NCBI RefSeq assembly: GCF_000296815.2
Contig: NZ_CAIT01000004.1
Coordinates: 806,001 to 870,000 of the forward strand
Direction of reading: 5' to 3'
Origin: Fibrisoma limi BUZ 3
GTDB lineage: Bacteria > Bacteroidota > Bacteroidia > Cytophagales > Spirosomataceae
DNA length: 64,000 nucleotides
Below are positions 1 through 8,799 of this stretch, one piece after another. The position numbers were made by a program, and so were the translations under genes. The notes beneath the pieces are model-generated. The model saw only the letters and a list, made by a program, of their open reading frames with translations, did no database searches and was not told the DNA's origin. How positions within the stretch are numbered: the stretch's first letter is position 1; every line of letters begins with the position of its first letter.

Positions 1-1392
1 CCGATATTGAGTTGTTTGGCCAGGCTTTGCCCAGGTTGCAGCACAAGTGGAGCAGGCTAAGCCATCGTTAGGTGACCAACTGTAGGTATAATTGGCTTCG
101 TCCGGAACAAGGGCTTTTAACTGTATACTATCGCCCTGCACCACCAATGTATCCTGGAAAGGAGCAAGATCAACTTGCTGAACCACGAGATGGGTGGTTA
201 CTAAGCTGTCACAGAGGGGAGCAGCCCGGCGAATGCGGGTCTGGTACGTACCAGCGGTTGTGTAGGTGCTGTCGCCTATCTTTAATTGATCGCCCTTACA
301 TATTGTCTTGCTTTGTGTCTCACTAACTAGGGGGAGAACCGTCAGTTTTGTTAAAATTACGCTATCACATAGTGGGTCAGGGCGTTTGATGACGGTACGG
401 TAGGTGCCCGAACGGGTATAAACAGAGTCGCCAACCGGGTATGATTCACCCGCACAGAGGGTAATGTTTTGGCTGATTGGTACAATGCCTTCTTCAACTT
501 CATACGATAGCATCAACTCCACTGAGCAGTCAGGTCTGAGTGTAGACTGAGACCGAACCTTCACCCAATAGCGATCGCCAATCCGAGGAGTGATGGCAAT
601 AGTTGCCGTAGTATCTCCCGTACTCCATTGATATCGGTCGAAACCTGTTGGAGCGGATAAGATCATGGTTGTGTCTCGTTGCGAACAGAATGAAGAGGTG
701 GTTACAGCGGCTTGGAGACATTGCGCGTCAAAATAAGCGTACCCAAAATGTCCTCCATCCGTACAACCATGAGCAATCACCTCAATCGTTAGTTGCTGGC
801 CAATGTAAGGACGCAGATCAACTACACAGTTTGTCCATTTCCGGTAAATTAAACCACCTTGCTTGGAGAATCCTGCAGTCTGATTGCTTGCCGATGCCTG
901 ATAATAGCCGCACGGAATTGTATCTCCCTGTAGTGTACGGATAAGTAGCCGAAAGGCTGGCTGTTGGTAAGGTTTATGGTTGGGATTTTGCAATACCACT
1001 GCAAATCGGTAAAGTAACAAAGGCGTATCTGCACTTACTCGCAGCGTTGATCGGAGTTGATCGGCGGTGCTACCAATTGCCGACGTACCGAGTCGAACAG
1101 AATGTTGGCTGCCCGGAGCCACTACCGGTATCTTCTCAGTGATGATTGGATCGTATCCATCAGTAACTTGGGTAATCATATGCCCCAAAAGCGCTGTACC
1201 TAAATGTTCGCTGCCTGGTCGGAGGCTAACGAAAAACAGTTTTTGGGCAGAGTCGGCGGGTAAGCCTATCCACCGCTCCCAACTTCTGAAGGTGCCTTCT
1301 TCAAAGCCAATGTTGTTACAGTCAACGGGCTGGCTGTAGCCGACTACGCCAGCAAACAGGCATGCCCAACCAAGTAACAGGAGCCGGATCAT
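1..1392 (-). CDS. Secreted surface protein with cysteine-bearing repeats, C-terminus beyond the window
   Basis: The reading frame is open from an ATG at 1392 to the window edge (464 codons, no stop), so the C-terminus is missing. The protein begins with a signal peptide (MIRLLLLGWACLFAG, then VVGYS). Two similar segments follow one another in the second half, recognisable by GDSVYTRSGTYRTVI and GDSTYTTAGTYQTRI, each introduced by a cysteine (LCAG, ICKG) and followed by a PLCDS motif. The last visible part (WSPNDGLACSTCA) resembles the PKD-like segments that precede gliding/type IX secretion C-terminal domains in Bacteroidota. I infer a large exported, probably type IX-secreted, surface protein; the sorting domain itself would lie outside the window. 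The N-terminal 250 residues match no family I recognise. Confidence 0.75.
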   Translation of the reverse strand, partial: MIRLLLLGWACLFAGVVGYSQPVDCNNIGFEEGTFRSWERWIGLPADSAQKLFFVSLRPGSEHLGTALLGHMITQVTDGYDPIITEKIPVVAPGSQHSVRLGTSAIGSTADQLRSTLRVSADTPLLLYRFAVVLQNPNHKPYQQPAFRLLIRTLQGDTIPCGYYQASASNQTAGFSKQGGLIYRKWTNCVVDLRPYIGQQLTIEVIAHGCTDGGHFGYAYFDAQCLQAAVTTSSFCSQRDTTMILSAPTGFDRYQWSTGDTTATIAITPRIGDRYWVKVRSQSTLRPDCSVELMLSYEVEEGIVPISQNITLCAGESYPVGDSVYTRSGTYRTVIKRPDPLCDSVILTKLTVLPLVSETQSKTICKGDQLKIGDSTYTTAGTYQTRIRRAAPLCDSLVTTHLVVQQVDLAPFQDTLVVQGDSIQLKALVPDEANYTYSWSPNDGLACSTCAATWAKPGQTTQYR

Positions 1393-1423
1393 ACTACCGA
1401 TTTTCTCGGAAAACGGAGGTAGT
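1393..1423 (-). repeat. Hairpin directly against the start codon of the surface protein gene
   Basis: The arms ACTACC (1393-1398) and GGTAGT (1418-1423) are perfectly complementary and enclose a second near-palindrome (GTTTTC / GAAAATC on the minus strand). The inner arm ends at the base next to the ATG at 1392. It could limit ribosome access, but that is inference. Confidence 0.45.
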
Positions 1424-1588
1424 AAAAAATTAGTATACTGGTTGTGTTAAGAAATGTACTTAAAAGGCATTGATTTGAGCGTATGGCTTCAATAGCCTAT
1501 TTTTTGACAAGGCTATATAGGGCGACTTTGAGTTATAATCGTGAAGGAGAATAGGGGTGATTAGGGTCCATTATCTGTCTTCGCTTGA
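1424..1588. other. Intergenic gap below permease 1
   Basis: The gap is AT-richer than its surroundings. It holds a short inverted repeat (ATAGCC near 1493, GGCTAT near 1511) that could be a weak terminator after permease 1. I see no convincing -33/-7 promoter and no small gene. Confidence 0.3.
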
Positions 1589-3970
1589 TCACTCCGTCCG
1601 CAAGCTGTCCGTCGGATTGGCCTGCGCGGCCCGGTACGTTCGCAGCCCAATTGTCAGGCCGCCCACGAACAGCAACAGCCCCAGACAAAACCCCAACGTT
1701 TCGAAGCCGATGGAAACGCGGTACGCAAAATTGGACAGCAGGGCCGTGCCCGCCAGATAACCCAGCGGGTAGGCAATCAGTCCGGCAATGAGCAGCAATT
1801 TCACAAAGCTCCACGAAAGCAACGTGACAATCTGCGCAACCGTAGCCCCCATCACCTTCCGAATCCCCACTTCCTTGATCCGCATCTGGGTGTTATACGT
1901 TACCATGCCTAATAAACCCAGGCAGGCAATGGACAGCGCCATGCCGATGAGGAGTGATAGTAAGTTAATTGTTTCACTGTTATCGTATTTTCGGGACAGA
2001 TTGTCATCATACCACTCGCCCGTGAATGGTTCGTAAGGCAGCAGACCTTTCCAGATGCGCTTTGTTTCGGTCTGTATGGTCAGTTCGGCTCCTTGTGCCG
2101 CGGCAACGCTGACGTAGCGAAACTGCTGAGGTTGATGTATCAATAGTAAAGGCTTGATTGGTTGAGTTAGCCAGCCAAATCGAAAACTTTTCAGCACACC
2201 CGCGACCTGCACCTCAGTGCTGTCATTTACCCACAACGAACGGCCGACGGCTTCGAGTGGATTGCCCAATTGAAACGTCCGGACGGCTTCTTCGTTAATT
2301 AGGGCAAAACGAGACTTCTGTCCGCGCGATGCCGCTCCATTGTTGGTAGGTAGATTCCGACCTGCCAGGAGCGTCAGGCCCATGGTTTGAAGAAAATTGG
2401 AATCAATGGAGACCAACGCGGCTTTTGCGGAATCACGCCCGTTACGTTCACGACGTACATACTGTGAGTCGTCTAACTCGCTCAACAGGTTCGATGTGGC
2501 CGTTACGTGCTCTATACCCGCAAGCTGTTTCAACTCGTTGATCATCCGCTGTGCTGGCTGGTCGCTGATGCGAATGGTTAAGAGTCGTTCGCGCCGAAAG
2601 CCATAGTCGGCCGTTGAGAAGTAGTGGAACTGTCGGACTATACTCACCAACACGATCATGGCGACCAGTGAGATAGTGAATTGAGCAACAATCAGTGTTT
2701 TGCGAAACGACAGTCCCCGGATAACGCGCAGGCCGGTGTAACTCCTGAACACCTGGGCAGGCTCAAATCCCGACAGTATCCGCGCCGGAGCTAAGCCCGC
2801 CAGTAAACCGGTTATCAATGTAAAGCCAATCAGGATCAGCCAGAGAGGAACGTCCCACTTTAGCTTAATCATAAACTGGTATTGCGGAATAGGCATGATT
2901 CGGATAACTTCTGCCAGTCCATACGCTAATCCCAGCGCCAGCAGCGCCAACACGACTGATTCGGCCATGAACTGGCCCATGACCTGCCACCGTAAGGCAC
3001 CAACTACCTTGCGGACACCGACTTCACGGGCCCGGCTAATGGACCGGGCCAGGGTTAAGTTAACGTAATTAAAACCGGCCAGAAGCAACGTAATCAAACC
3101 TATGCAGAACTCACCCGCTAAATCGTCGTAGGTGCATTCATTCATCATCGATTGCCGCAGCCGCTCACGGGAAGGAGAAATTTGGGTAAGCGGCTGTGCC
3201 CGTAAGCTATAGCTGTTTTGGCTCGGTGAACGTAGCTCTTGATGTACCCGCTTCACGACGGAAGGCAACACCTTTTCTAGGTTAAAAACCGTAGCCGAAG
3301 GTTTCAGCAAGACGTACGTATAGCCATTATCGTACTGTTGCCAGCCCCAGACCGGGTCCTGTTGATCAGGATTCTGATAAATCGTTAGAGAAGTGAGTGC
3401 ATCAAACTTGAAATGGGTGTTCAACGGCAAATCGCCCAAGACACCCGTGATTGTTAATGGACCAAGCGTAGCGTGATTGAGTGTTTTGCCAACAACGTCC
3501 GGCGAGCCGAAGAAGCGCACGGCTGTTTTGTGGGTAACCACAACCGTACGGGGTTCGGTGGCAGGGCGGCCTTTTTCCAGCGGAAAGTTGAAGACCCTGA
3601 AAAAGCCGGGGTCAACCGCAACGGTTTCAACGTTGAGCCGTTTGTCATTACCGGTCATCTCTTCCGGGAGTTCCATGATGCGGACAGCCTCTTCAATGAA
3701 GCCGTAATCGCGCTTCAGGGTCGAAGCCAGCGACAACGGTGAGGTCGCATAAACGGCTTTACCGGTGGTTCGGCTGGTTACGTCGGTGATGATGCGGTAC
3801 GTGCGGTCGCGGTTTGGGTGAAAATTATCGTAGTCGAAGACACCCTTGATGTGCGCAATAGCCAGAAAACACACCACCAGCCCCGATGCTAAGCCGAACA
3901 CATTGATGGCTGAAAACAGCTTGTGTTTCCACAGGTTGCGTAGAGCAACAATGAGATAGGACCGTAGCAT
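1589..3970 (-). CDS. FtsX/MacB-type ABC transporter permease 1 (duplicated orphan permease)
   Basis: This 793-residue inner-membrane protein has TM1 at about 20-42, a first periplasmic MacB_PCD-like domain to about 285, and three helices (about 288-306, 332-352, 370-400). After a linker the plan repeats: one TM, a second periplasmic domain, three TMs. The cytoplasmic motif that contacts the ATPase in MacB/LolC-type transporters occurs twice: SRAREVGVRKVVGA at about 312 and RIKEVGIRKVMGA at about 697. The tail is NPTDSLRTE. Its closest sibling is permease 2: both begin with nearly the same 60 residues, including FDYDNFHPNRDRTYRIITD. It is the last gene of the unit led by σ54-like promoter A, 46 bp after the DUF2807 gene. 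Substrate unknown; the family exports peptides, lipids or lipoproteins, or senses envelope stress. Confidence 0.92.
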   Translation of the reverse strand: MLRSYLIVALRNLWKHKLFSAINVFGLASGLVVCFLAIAHIKGVFDYDNFHPNRDRTYRIITDVTSRTTGKAVYATSPLSLASTLKRDYGFIEEAVRIMELPEEMTGNDKRLNVETVAVDPGFFRVFNFPLEKGRPATEPRTVVVTHKTAVRFFGSPDVVGKTLNHATLGPLTITGVLGDLPLNTHFKFDALTSLTIYQNPDQQDPVWGWQQYDNGYTYVLLKPSATVFNLEKVLPSVVKRVHQELRSPSQNSYSLRAQPLTQISPSRERLRQSMMNECTYDDLAGEFCIGLITLLLAGFNYVNLTLARSISRAREVGVRKVVGALRWQVMGQFMAESVVLALLALGLAYGLAEVIRIMPIPQYQFMIKLKWDVPLWLILIGFTLITGLLAGLAPARILSGFEPAQVFRSYTGLRVIRGLSFRKTLIVAQFTISLVAMIVLVSIVRQFHYFSTADYGFRRERLLTIRISDQPAQRMINELKQLAGIEHVTATSNLLSELDDSQYVRRERNGRDSAKAALVSIDSNFLQTMGLTLLAGRNLPTNNGAASRGQKSRFALINEEAVRTFQLGNPLEAVGRSLWVNDSTEVQVAGVLKSFRFGWLTQPIKPLLLIHQPQQFRYVSVAAAQGAELTIQTETKRIWKGLLPYEPFTGEWYDDNLSRKYDNSETINLLSLLIGMALSIACLGLLGMVTYNTQMRIKEVGIRKVMGATVAQIVTLLSWSFVKLLLIAGLIAYPLGYLAGTALLSNFAYRVSIGFETLGFCLGLLLFVGGLTIGLRTYRAAQANPTDSLRTE

Positions 3971-4016
3971 GGGGTAGTGGGTTTAGGTTGAACGGGGGCA
4001 ACCAGGGGAGCAGGGA

Positions 4017-4769
4017 TTACTCCGGCTTCGTCTTCCGAATCGTTACGTCGCCGATGACCAGGCCCTTGTCAAGGTGACCGCCACCTGCGTATTTCACGTC
4101 TGATTCGCCGAAAGCCGTGACGCCGATGCGATTAGATGCGTACAATCGCAATTTGCTGTCGCCATACAGACTGGTCGAAACGTCTTCGCCGATCAGGTTC
4201 TCAGCGTTGATCTCGCTTTCGCCATAAACGCGGTATTTCTGTTCGGTAGCCTGCCCTGACTGGATAGTAATCCGGTTTTCGCCGTAGATCGATGCCACCA
4301 GTCGGCCGGTTTTCAGCGACGATAGCGTAACGTTGGCCTGGCCATACACCCGCAGTTTGAATACATCGCTGGTGATGTCGCTCTGGCAGGTGGCTTCTTC
4401 TTCGCCACGGATTTCCAGTTCGCTCAGTTGGCGGTACGTTACGTAGGCGGTCACCTTCACACTCTTATCGTAAATAGGTTCTTTGCGCGTCCGGTAGCCG
4501 TTTTCATACGTTCGCTGCTTTACGGTAATCTTGGCATCATCAAGAAAGATGCGCAGGGTGTGGCCCTCAACGTAACAATTGACCTTATCGGGCGATACGT
4601 TTTCGTACTCCAGCCGGGCGTTTTCCTGTTCACCAGCTACCAGAACCAGACGAATCAGCGGACTGACGATAACTTTATCGAACGACGGCAGCGTTTTGGT
4701 GGACGTTTGGGCCTTGGTCCAGAAGCTTACCAGACAGAAAATAAACGTAAAAATCAGTAGACGTTTCAT
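4017..4769 (-). CDS. DUF2807 (GIN-domain) exported protein
   Basis: The 250-residue product starts with a signal peptide (MKRLLIFTFIFCLVSFWTKAQ) and continues with a beta-strand-rich repeat pattern typical of the DUF2807 'head GIN domain' family. That family forms a beta-solenoid in the periplasm or on the outer membrane. Visible signs are the FDKVIVSP opening strand, LEYENVSPDKVNCYVEG, and regularly spaced short strands with Gly-Glu turns (YGQANVTL, YGENRITI, YGESEINA, YGDSKLRLY). The gene lies between two permeases, 34 bp after permease 2 and 46 bp before permease 1, so it is probably co-transcribed with both. Its function in this family is not known; a link to the transporters is inferred from the operon only. 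Confidence 0.82.
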   Translation of the reverse strand: MKRLLIFTFIFCLVSFWTKAQTSTKTLPSFDKVIVSPLIRLVLVAGEQENARLEYENVSPDKVNCYVEGHTLRIFLDDAKITVKQRTYENGYRTRKEPIYDKSVKVTAYVTYRQLSELEIRGEEEATCQSDITSDVFKLRVYGQANVTLSSLKTGRLVASIYGENRITIQSGQATEQKYRVYGESEINAENLIGEDVSTSLYGDSKLRLYASNRIGVTAFGESDVKYAGGGHLDKGLVIGDVTIRKTKPE

Positions 4770-4803
4770 GGTTACTCCGTGTTTAGTGTGTTTGTGTGAT
4801 TTG

Positions 4804-7173
4804 TTACTCCGTCCGCAGGCTGTCGGCTGGATTCGCCAGCGCAGCCCGGTACGTCCGGATTCCTATCGTTAAGACACCCAACACCAGCAACACCCCTACG
4901 CACAGACCAAATGTTTCGAGTCCAATCGATACGTGGTAAGCAAACGAGGTCAGAAACGCATAGCCGGCCAGGTAACCCAGCGGCATAGCAATGGCGGCCG
5001 CCAGCAGCAGGAGCCGTACAAAATCGCGGGATAGCAGCCAGACGATCTGGCGGACTTCAGCGCCCAGTACTTTCCGTACGCCCACCTCTTTCACCCGCGT
5101 CTGGGTGTTGTAGGTGACCATACCTAACAGACCCAGACAGGCAATGGAAAAGGCCAGAGCGAGCAGCAGACCCATGAAATCGGTATCCTCGGTGTGCGAA
5201 TGCCGTTGACGCAGATAGTCGGTGTACCACTGCCCCGCAAAGGGTTCGTACGGCAGGAATTGCTTCCAGATCCGCCTGACATCGGCCAGGACGGCTTCTT
5301 CGGCTCCCTGCGCAACCGCTACGTTGATATACCGGAAATTGGCGGGCTCGTACCGAAGGATCAGGGGTTTAATATCCCAGTTGAATGTAGTATACCGGAA
5401 GTCCCTGACAACGCCCGCAATCTGTACTTCCTTATCACGGAGCCATATCGTCTGACCGATGGCTGCCCGACTGTCGTTCAGCCCAAATGTACGGAGTGCT
5501 TCTTCGTTGACCAGAACAAAATGCCCCGACGAATCAGCTACGGACCGCGACAGGTTACGGCCCGCCAGCAGAGACAACTGCATGGTTGGAAGGAACTCCG
5601 CGTCGACCGACATGACAAACGCCATGGCGGAATCCAAAGCGGACCGCTGCCGCCGAACCATCGCAATCTCCTCGCCCCCGTGGTCGGCCAGCATGACGGA
5701 GATGGGCGATACGCCTTCCACGCCCGAGAGTCGGTTTAGTTCATTGGTAAAACGCTGGACGGGTACGTCGTTGATTGGCAGGGTCAGCAGGCGCTCCTGC
5801 CGAAAACCGTAGTCGCCCGTAGCCATGTAATCCATCTGGCGGATCATGGTCCGTAGGGCGATCATGGCCACCAGCGAGATAGCGAACTGAATGACAATCA
5901 GTGTTTTTCGTAAAGAGAAGCCTCGTGCTATTTTCAGACCGGTCTGGCTGCGTAACACCTGCGCCGGTTCAAAACCGGATAGCACCCGGGCCGGAACGAT
6001 ACCGGCCAGCAGACCCGCAATGATGCTGAATCCAATAAACGTGCTCCAGAGGGTCCAGTCCCAGTGAACCCCGCCGATGAGCCATTGCTGGACAAAGGCC
6101 ATCGGTTTAACGGCTTCCAGCATCACAAAGGCCAGTCCCAGCGCCAGCAGCGACAACACGATTGATTCGGCCATAAACTGCCCCATCACCTGCCGACGTA
6201 AGGCACCGGCTACTTTCCGGATACCTACTTCGCGGGCGCGGCTGAGGGACCGGGCCAGGGTCAGGTTGATGTAGTTAAAAGCCGCCAGCAACAGGGTTAC
6301 CAGGCCGACGCCAAACTCAGCGAGCAGACCCGTAATTTGAGGCTCGTACGTTCCCCACATCAACTCTTCGCGGGCTGGCGAAAGCCGATCCAGGCGCTGG
6401 GTCCGAAAGCTGTAGCTTTTTGCGGTTTTGAATGACAAGCCACGCGTAACCCGGCTAACGACCGATGGCAGAATTTTATCGAGCGCATCGTCGGGCGTAT
6501 CCGGTTTGACCAGTACGTACGTATGCCCCGTTTCGAACTGATTCCACTGCTCGAAGGCGGCACGATGCTCGGGTTTGTGCAGTGTCTGAAGCGAATAGAG
6601 CATGTCAAAGCGTAGATGCGATTTGGCCGGTGGTTCGGCCAGCACCCCCGTGACGGTGAACGTACCCAGATCGCTGTTCTGAAGCGTCTGCCCAACCGGA
6701 TTTGCCGTGCCAAAAAACCTCTCGGCCGTTTCCTGCGTCAGGACGACCGTATTGGGTTCGGTAGCCGGACGGCCTTTGGCTAGTTTGAAATTGAAAATCC
6801 GGAAGAAAGCCGGGTCAACCGCAAACGACATCATGGTAAGTCGTTTATGATTGCCCGTAAACTCCCCATACTCCTTGACGGCCCGGGCGGCTTCCTCAAT
6901 GAAGCCGTATTGCTGCTTCAGCAGAGCGCCCAGGGGCATGGGCGAGGTCGCAAAGGAGGCCAGGTCGTTATCTTTCCCGATTACATCCGTGATGATGCGG
7001 TACGTCCGGTCGCGGTTCGGATGAAAATTATCGTAGTCAAACGTGCCTTTGATGTGCGCAATGGCCAGCAGACACACCGTCAGGCCCGACGCCAGCCCGA
7101 AGACGTTGATAAACGAAAACAGCTTGTGTTTCCACAGGTTCCGAAGGGCGATTTTGAGGTAGTTCTGGAGCAT
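4804..7173 (-). CDS. FtsX/MacB-type ABC transporter permease 2, first gene of a σ54-like unit
   Basis: This 789-residue permease has the duplicated plan of one TM, a periplasmic domain and three TMs in each half. The cytoplasmic motifs are SRAREVGIRKVAGA (about residue 310) and TRVKEVGVRKVLGA (about 692). The tail is NPADSLRTE, differing from the NPVKSLRTE of most members of the array and shared in style with permease 1. In the second half the usual AEQRTKE segment is YNTQTRVKE, another mark of the permease 1/2 subfamily. The ATG at 7173 follows a σ54-like promoter (7212-7227) and a dyad upstream site (7280-7320), so it leads the unit permease 2, DUF2807, permease 1. Confidence 0.92.
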   Translation of the reverse strand: MLQNYLKIALRNLWKHKLFSFINVFGLASGLTVCLLAIAHIKGTFDYDNFHPNRDRTYRIITDVIGKDNDLASFATSPMPLGALLKQQYGFIEEAARAVKEYGEFTGNHKRLTMMSFAVDPAFFRIFNFKLAKGRPATEPNTVVLTQETAERFFGTANPVGQTLQNSDLGTFTVTGVLAEPPAKSHLRFDMLYSLQTLHKPEHRAAFEQWNQFETGHTYVLVKPDTPDDALDKILPSVVSRVTRGLSFKTAKSYSFRTQRLDRLSPAREELMWGTYEPQITGLLAEFGVGLVTLLLAAFNYINLTLARSLSRAREVGIRKVAGALRRQVMGQFMAESIVLSLLALGLAFVMLEAVKPMAFVQQWLIGGVHWDWTLWSTFIGFSIIAGLLAGIVPARVLSGFEPAQVLRSQTGLKIARGFSLRKTLIVIQFAISLVAMIALRTMIRQMDYMATGDYGFRQERLLTLPINDVPVQRFTNELNRLSGVEGVSPISVMLADHGGEEIAMVRRQRSALDSAMAFVMSVDAEFLPTMQLSLLAGRNLSRSVADSSGHFVLVNEEALRTFGLNDSRAAIGQTIWLRDKEVQIAGVVRDFRYTTFNWDIKPLILRYEPANFRYINVAVAQGAEEAVLADVRRIWKQFLPYEPFAGQWYTDYLRQRHSHTEDTDFMGLLLALAFSIACLGLLGMVTYNTQTRVKEVGVRKVLGAEVRQIVWLLSRDFVRLLLLAAAIAMPLGYLAGYAFLTSFAYHVSIGLETFGLCVGVLLVLGVLTIGIRTYRAALANPADSLRTE

Positions 7174-7211
7174 GGGGTATCTGGAAGATGGCTGAGCGGA
7201 TAATCTTGTCG

Positions 7212-7227
7212 CTCAAATCACATACCA
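7212..7227 (-). promoter_or_regulatory. σ54-like -24/-12 promoter A
   Basis: The minus strand reads TGGTATGTGATTTGAG, which fits TGGYAYR-N4-TTGR, the σ54 promoter layout with the invariant GG and TG spaced as required. The -12 position is G-A rather than the common G-C. Predicted transcription would begin near 7200, about 28 bp before the ATG of permease 2. The TGG edge lies 54 bp from the upstream dyad, as at the four other copies. Confidence 0.72.
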
Positions 7228-7279
7228 TATTAGATAAATAGCTAAAAACCAACCGAATATCTATTGGGCCCAATAAAGA

Positions 7280-7320
7280 CTGTCCGCAACCGGACGCCAT
7301 ATACGTTCAGTTGCGGACAG
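7280..7320 (-). promoter_or_regulatory. Upstream activating dyad A (TGTCCGCAAnCGGACG type)
   Basis: On the plus strand 7281-7296 reads TGTCCGCAACCGGACG and 7310-7320 reads GTTGCGGACAG, exactly complementary to 7280-7290. The first 16-mer is itself a dyad (GTCCG-N4-CGGAC). The second, 7304-7319, is a degenerate copy about 23 bp away centre to centre, roughly two helical turns. Tandem dyads about 100 bp upstream of a σ54 start are typical of enhancer-binding protein sites. Confidence 0.78.
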
Positions 7321-7354
7321 CTTCATAGGGTATACTCTATCTGAGCAGGCTTGC

Positions 7355-8776
7355 CTACGGTTTATCCCACCAGAGGGGCGTCGACAGTGGGACATCGTCT
7401 GGGACGTTTACGCCGTTTTTCGACGTTTCGCCGTTTGGATAGGCCACCCGACGAATGAACGTAGGCAGGGCTGCGTTGAGGGGCAGCGTAAATCCTTTAT
7501 AGCGGTAATCGTACCGGCGGGCGTCATTCCACGCTTCTGGATTCAGGTACGTGGTGACGTATTTCTCCTTGAAAATCAATTCGAGTGTGAGCCCATTGGC
7601 GCCAACCCCAACCGCCGGATTGGATAGGTACGCATCACGGGCGGCTGCCGCTACGCCAAGTTTATCCATATTGGCCCGAATGCCCGCCAGATAAGCAGCA
7701 TAGGCCCGCGCCCGGTCACCGGCCCGCAGAGCGGCTTCTGCCTCCACAAACTTCATCTCCGAGTAAGTGACAATCAGCAGCGGGGAGGCATCACCGCTCA
7801 GGGGTGAATTCAGTGAAATATAGACTTCATCTTTGGTGGTGTTGTTGCCGCCCACGTTGCCCTGACCGTTTCGGGTGCCGACGTAGGTATTGTTGACCGT
7901 TCTGTCCGTAATCTTCTCGATGCGGGGGTCAACAATGCTGTAGGTGGTGCCGTTCAGGTGGTTAACCAACTGCGTCGACAGCCAGCCATCCAGCAACAGG
8001 TTTGCGTTGTTGCGGGCTACCTGCGCCCACGGGTTCCGCAGTTGAAAAGAAGCCATCTGGGCGTCGTCCGCATTCGACGAATACGATTTGGAAACCGCGT
8101 CGAGAACAGCCGCCGGATCGTAGCTGCTCTTCTTTGAAATCTTATTCAGCATCCTGGCTCTGAGTGCGTGGGCCGTTTTGATCCAGGCGGCCGTGCTCCC
8201 TTTGTGGATCAAATCATTAGCGGCCACCAGCTTGATCCGCGAATCAGTTTTCGCCAGTTCAGTAAGGCTCTCGTTGAGAAGGCTCAGCGCGGTTGTGTAC
8301 AGCGTCTCTTCCGAATCGTACGTCGGTGTGAGTGTTGTGCCATCGAAAGCATTCGAAAAAGGGGCGGCCCCGAACGTATCAGCGATCAGGTTAAGGTGAT
8401 ACGCCAGCATGACATCCGCTACACCCACGTATTCCGAAGCGCCCTGTTCCTGGGCCTGTAACTTCATGTCGCGCAGATCGGCCAGGGCAAAATAAACGTA
8501 ATCCCAGGTGGCGGTGTAATCCGTAACCTGGTACGTATCGGTTGACCCGCCGGCGGTCGGATTCGCCAGATACTGGACAAAATAAGACGTGAAGTTTGCC
8601 ACCCGCTGCGAGCTGAACGCCGTTTTCTGCGTTGTGGTCGACAGCAACGCGCTCAGGGGTGGGTTGGAAATCAGACTTGGGTTGGTGTCCAGTTTAAAAT
8701 AATCCTGACAGCCGCTTGTTCCGCCAAGCAGCAGGACCGCCAGCGCGAACGTTGTATATCGAGTATGAAATTTCAT
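7355..8776 (-). CDS. SusD/RagB-like outer-membrane lipoprotein
   Basis: The 473-residue product is the surface lipoprotein that caps a SusC-type TonB-dependent channel and binds its ligand. The signal sequence MKFHTRYTTFALAVLLLGG ends in TSGC, a lipobox-like site for lipidation. The following segment (DYFKLDTNPSLISNP, then LLSTTTQKTAF) is typical of the SusD-like branch with an early TPR-like helical core. The C-terminal part carries EAEAALRAGD and the FKEKYVTTYLNPEAWNDARR region near the ligand-facing side. I chose the ATG at 8776 because an in-frame start at 9040 lies within susC and would hide the signal peptide. The gene is 23 bp after the SusC gene and surely co-transcribed. The ligand cannot be read from sequence: no glycoside hydrolase or peptidase lies beside the pair. 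Confidence 0.93.
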   Translation of the reverse strand: MKFHTRYTTFALAVLLLGGTSGCQDYFKLDTNPSLISNPPLSALLSTTTQKTAFSSQRVANFTSYFVQYLANPTAGGSTDTYQVTDYTATWDYVYFALADLRDMKLQAQEQGASEYVGVADVMLAYHLNLIADTFGAAPFSNAFDGTTLTPTYDSEETLYTTALSLLNESLTELAKTDSRIKLVAANDLIHKGSTAAWIKTAHALRARMLNKISKKSSYDPAAVLDAVSKSYSSNADDAQMASFQLRNPWAQVARNNANLLLDGWLSTQLVNHLNGTTYSIVDPRIEKITDRTVNNTYVGTRNGQGNVGGNNTTKDEVYISLNSPLSGDASPLLIVTYSEMKFVEAEAALRAGDRARAYAAYLAGIRANMDKLGVAAAARDAYLSNPAVGVGANGLTLELIFKEKYVTTYLNPEAWNDARRYDYRYKGFTLPLNAALPTFIRRVAYPNGETSKNGVNVPDDVPLSTPLWWDKP

Positions 8777-8799
8777 GAGTTGCGTTGTGAAAGAAGTGA

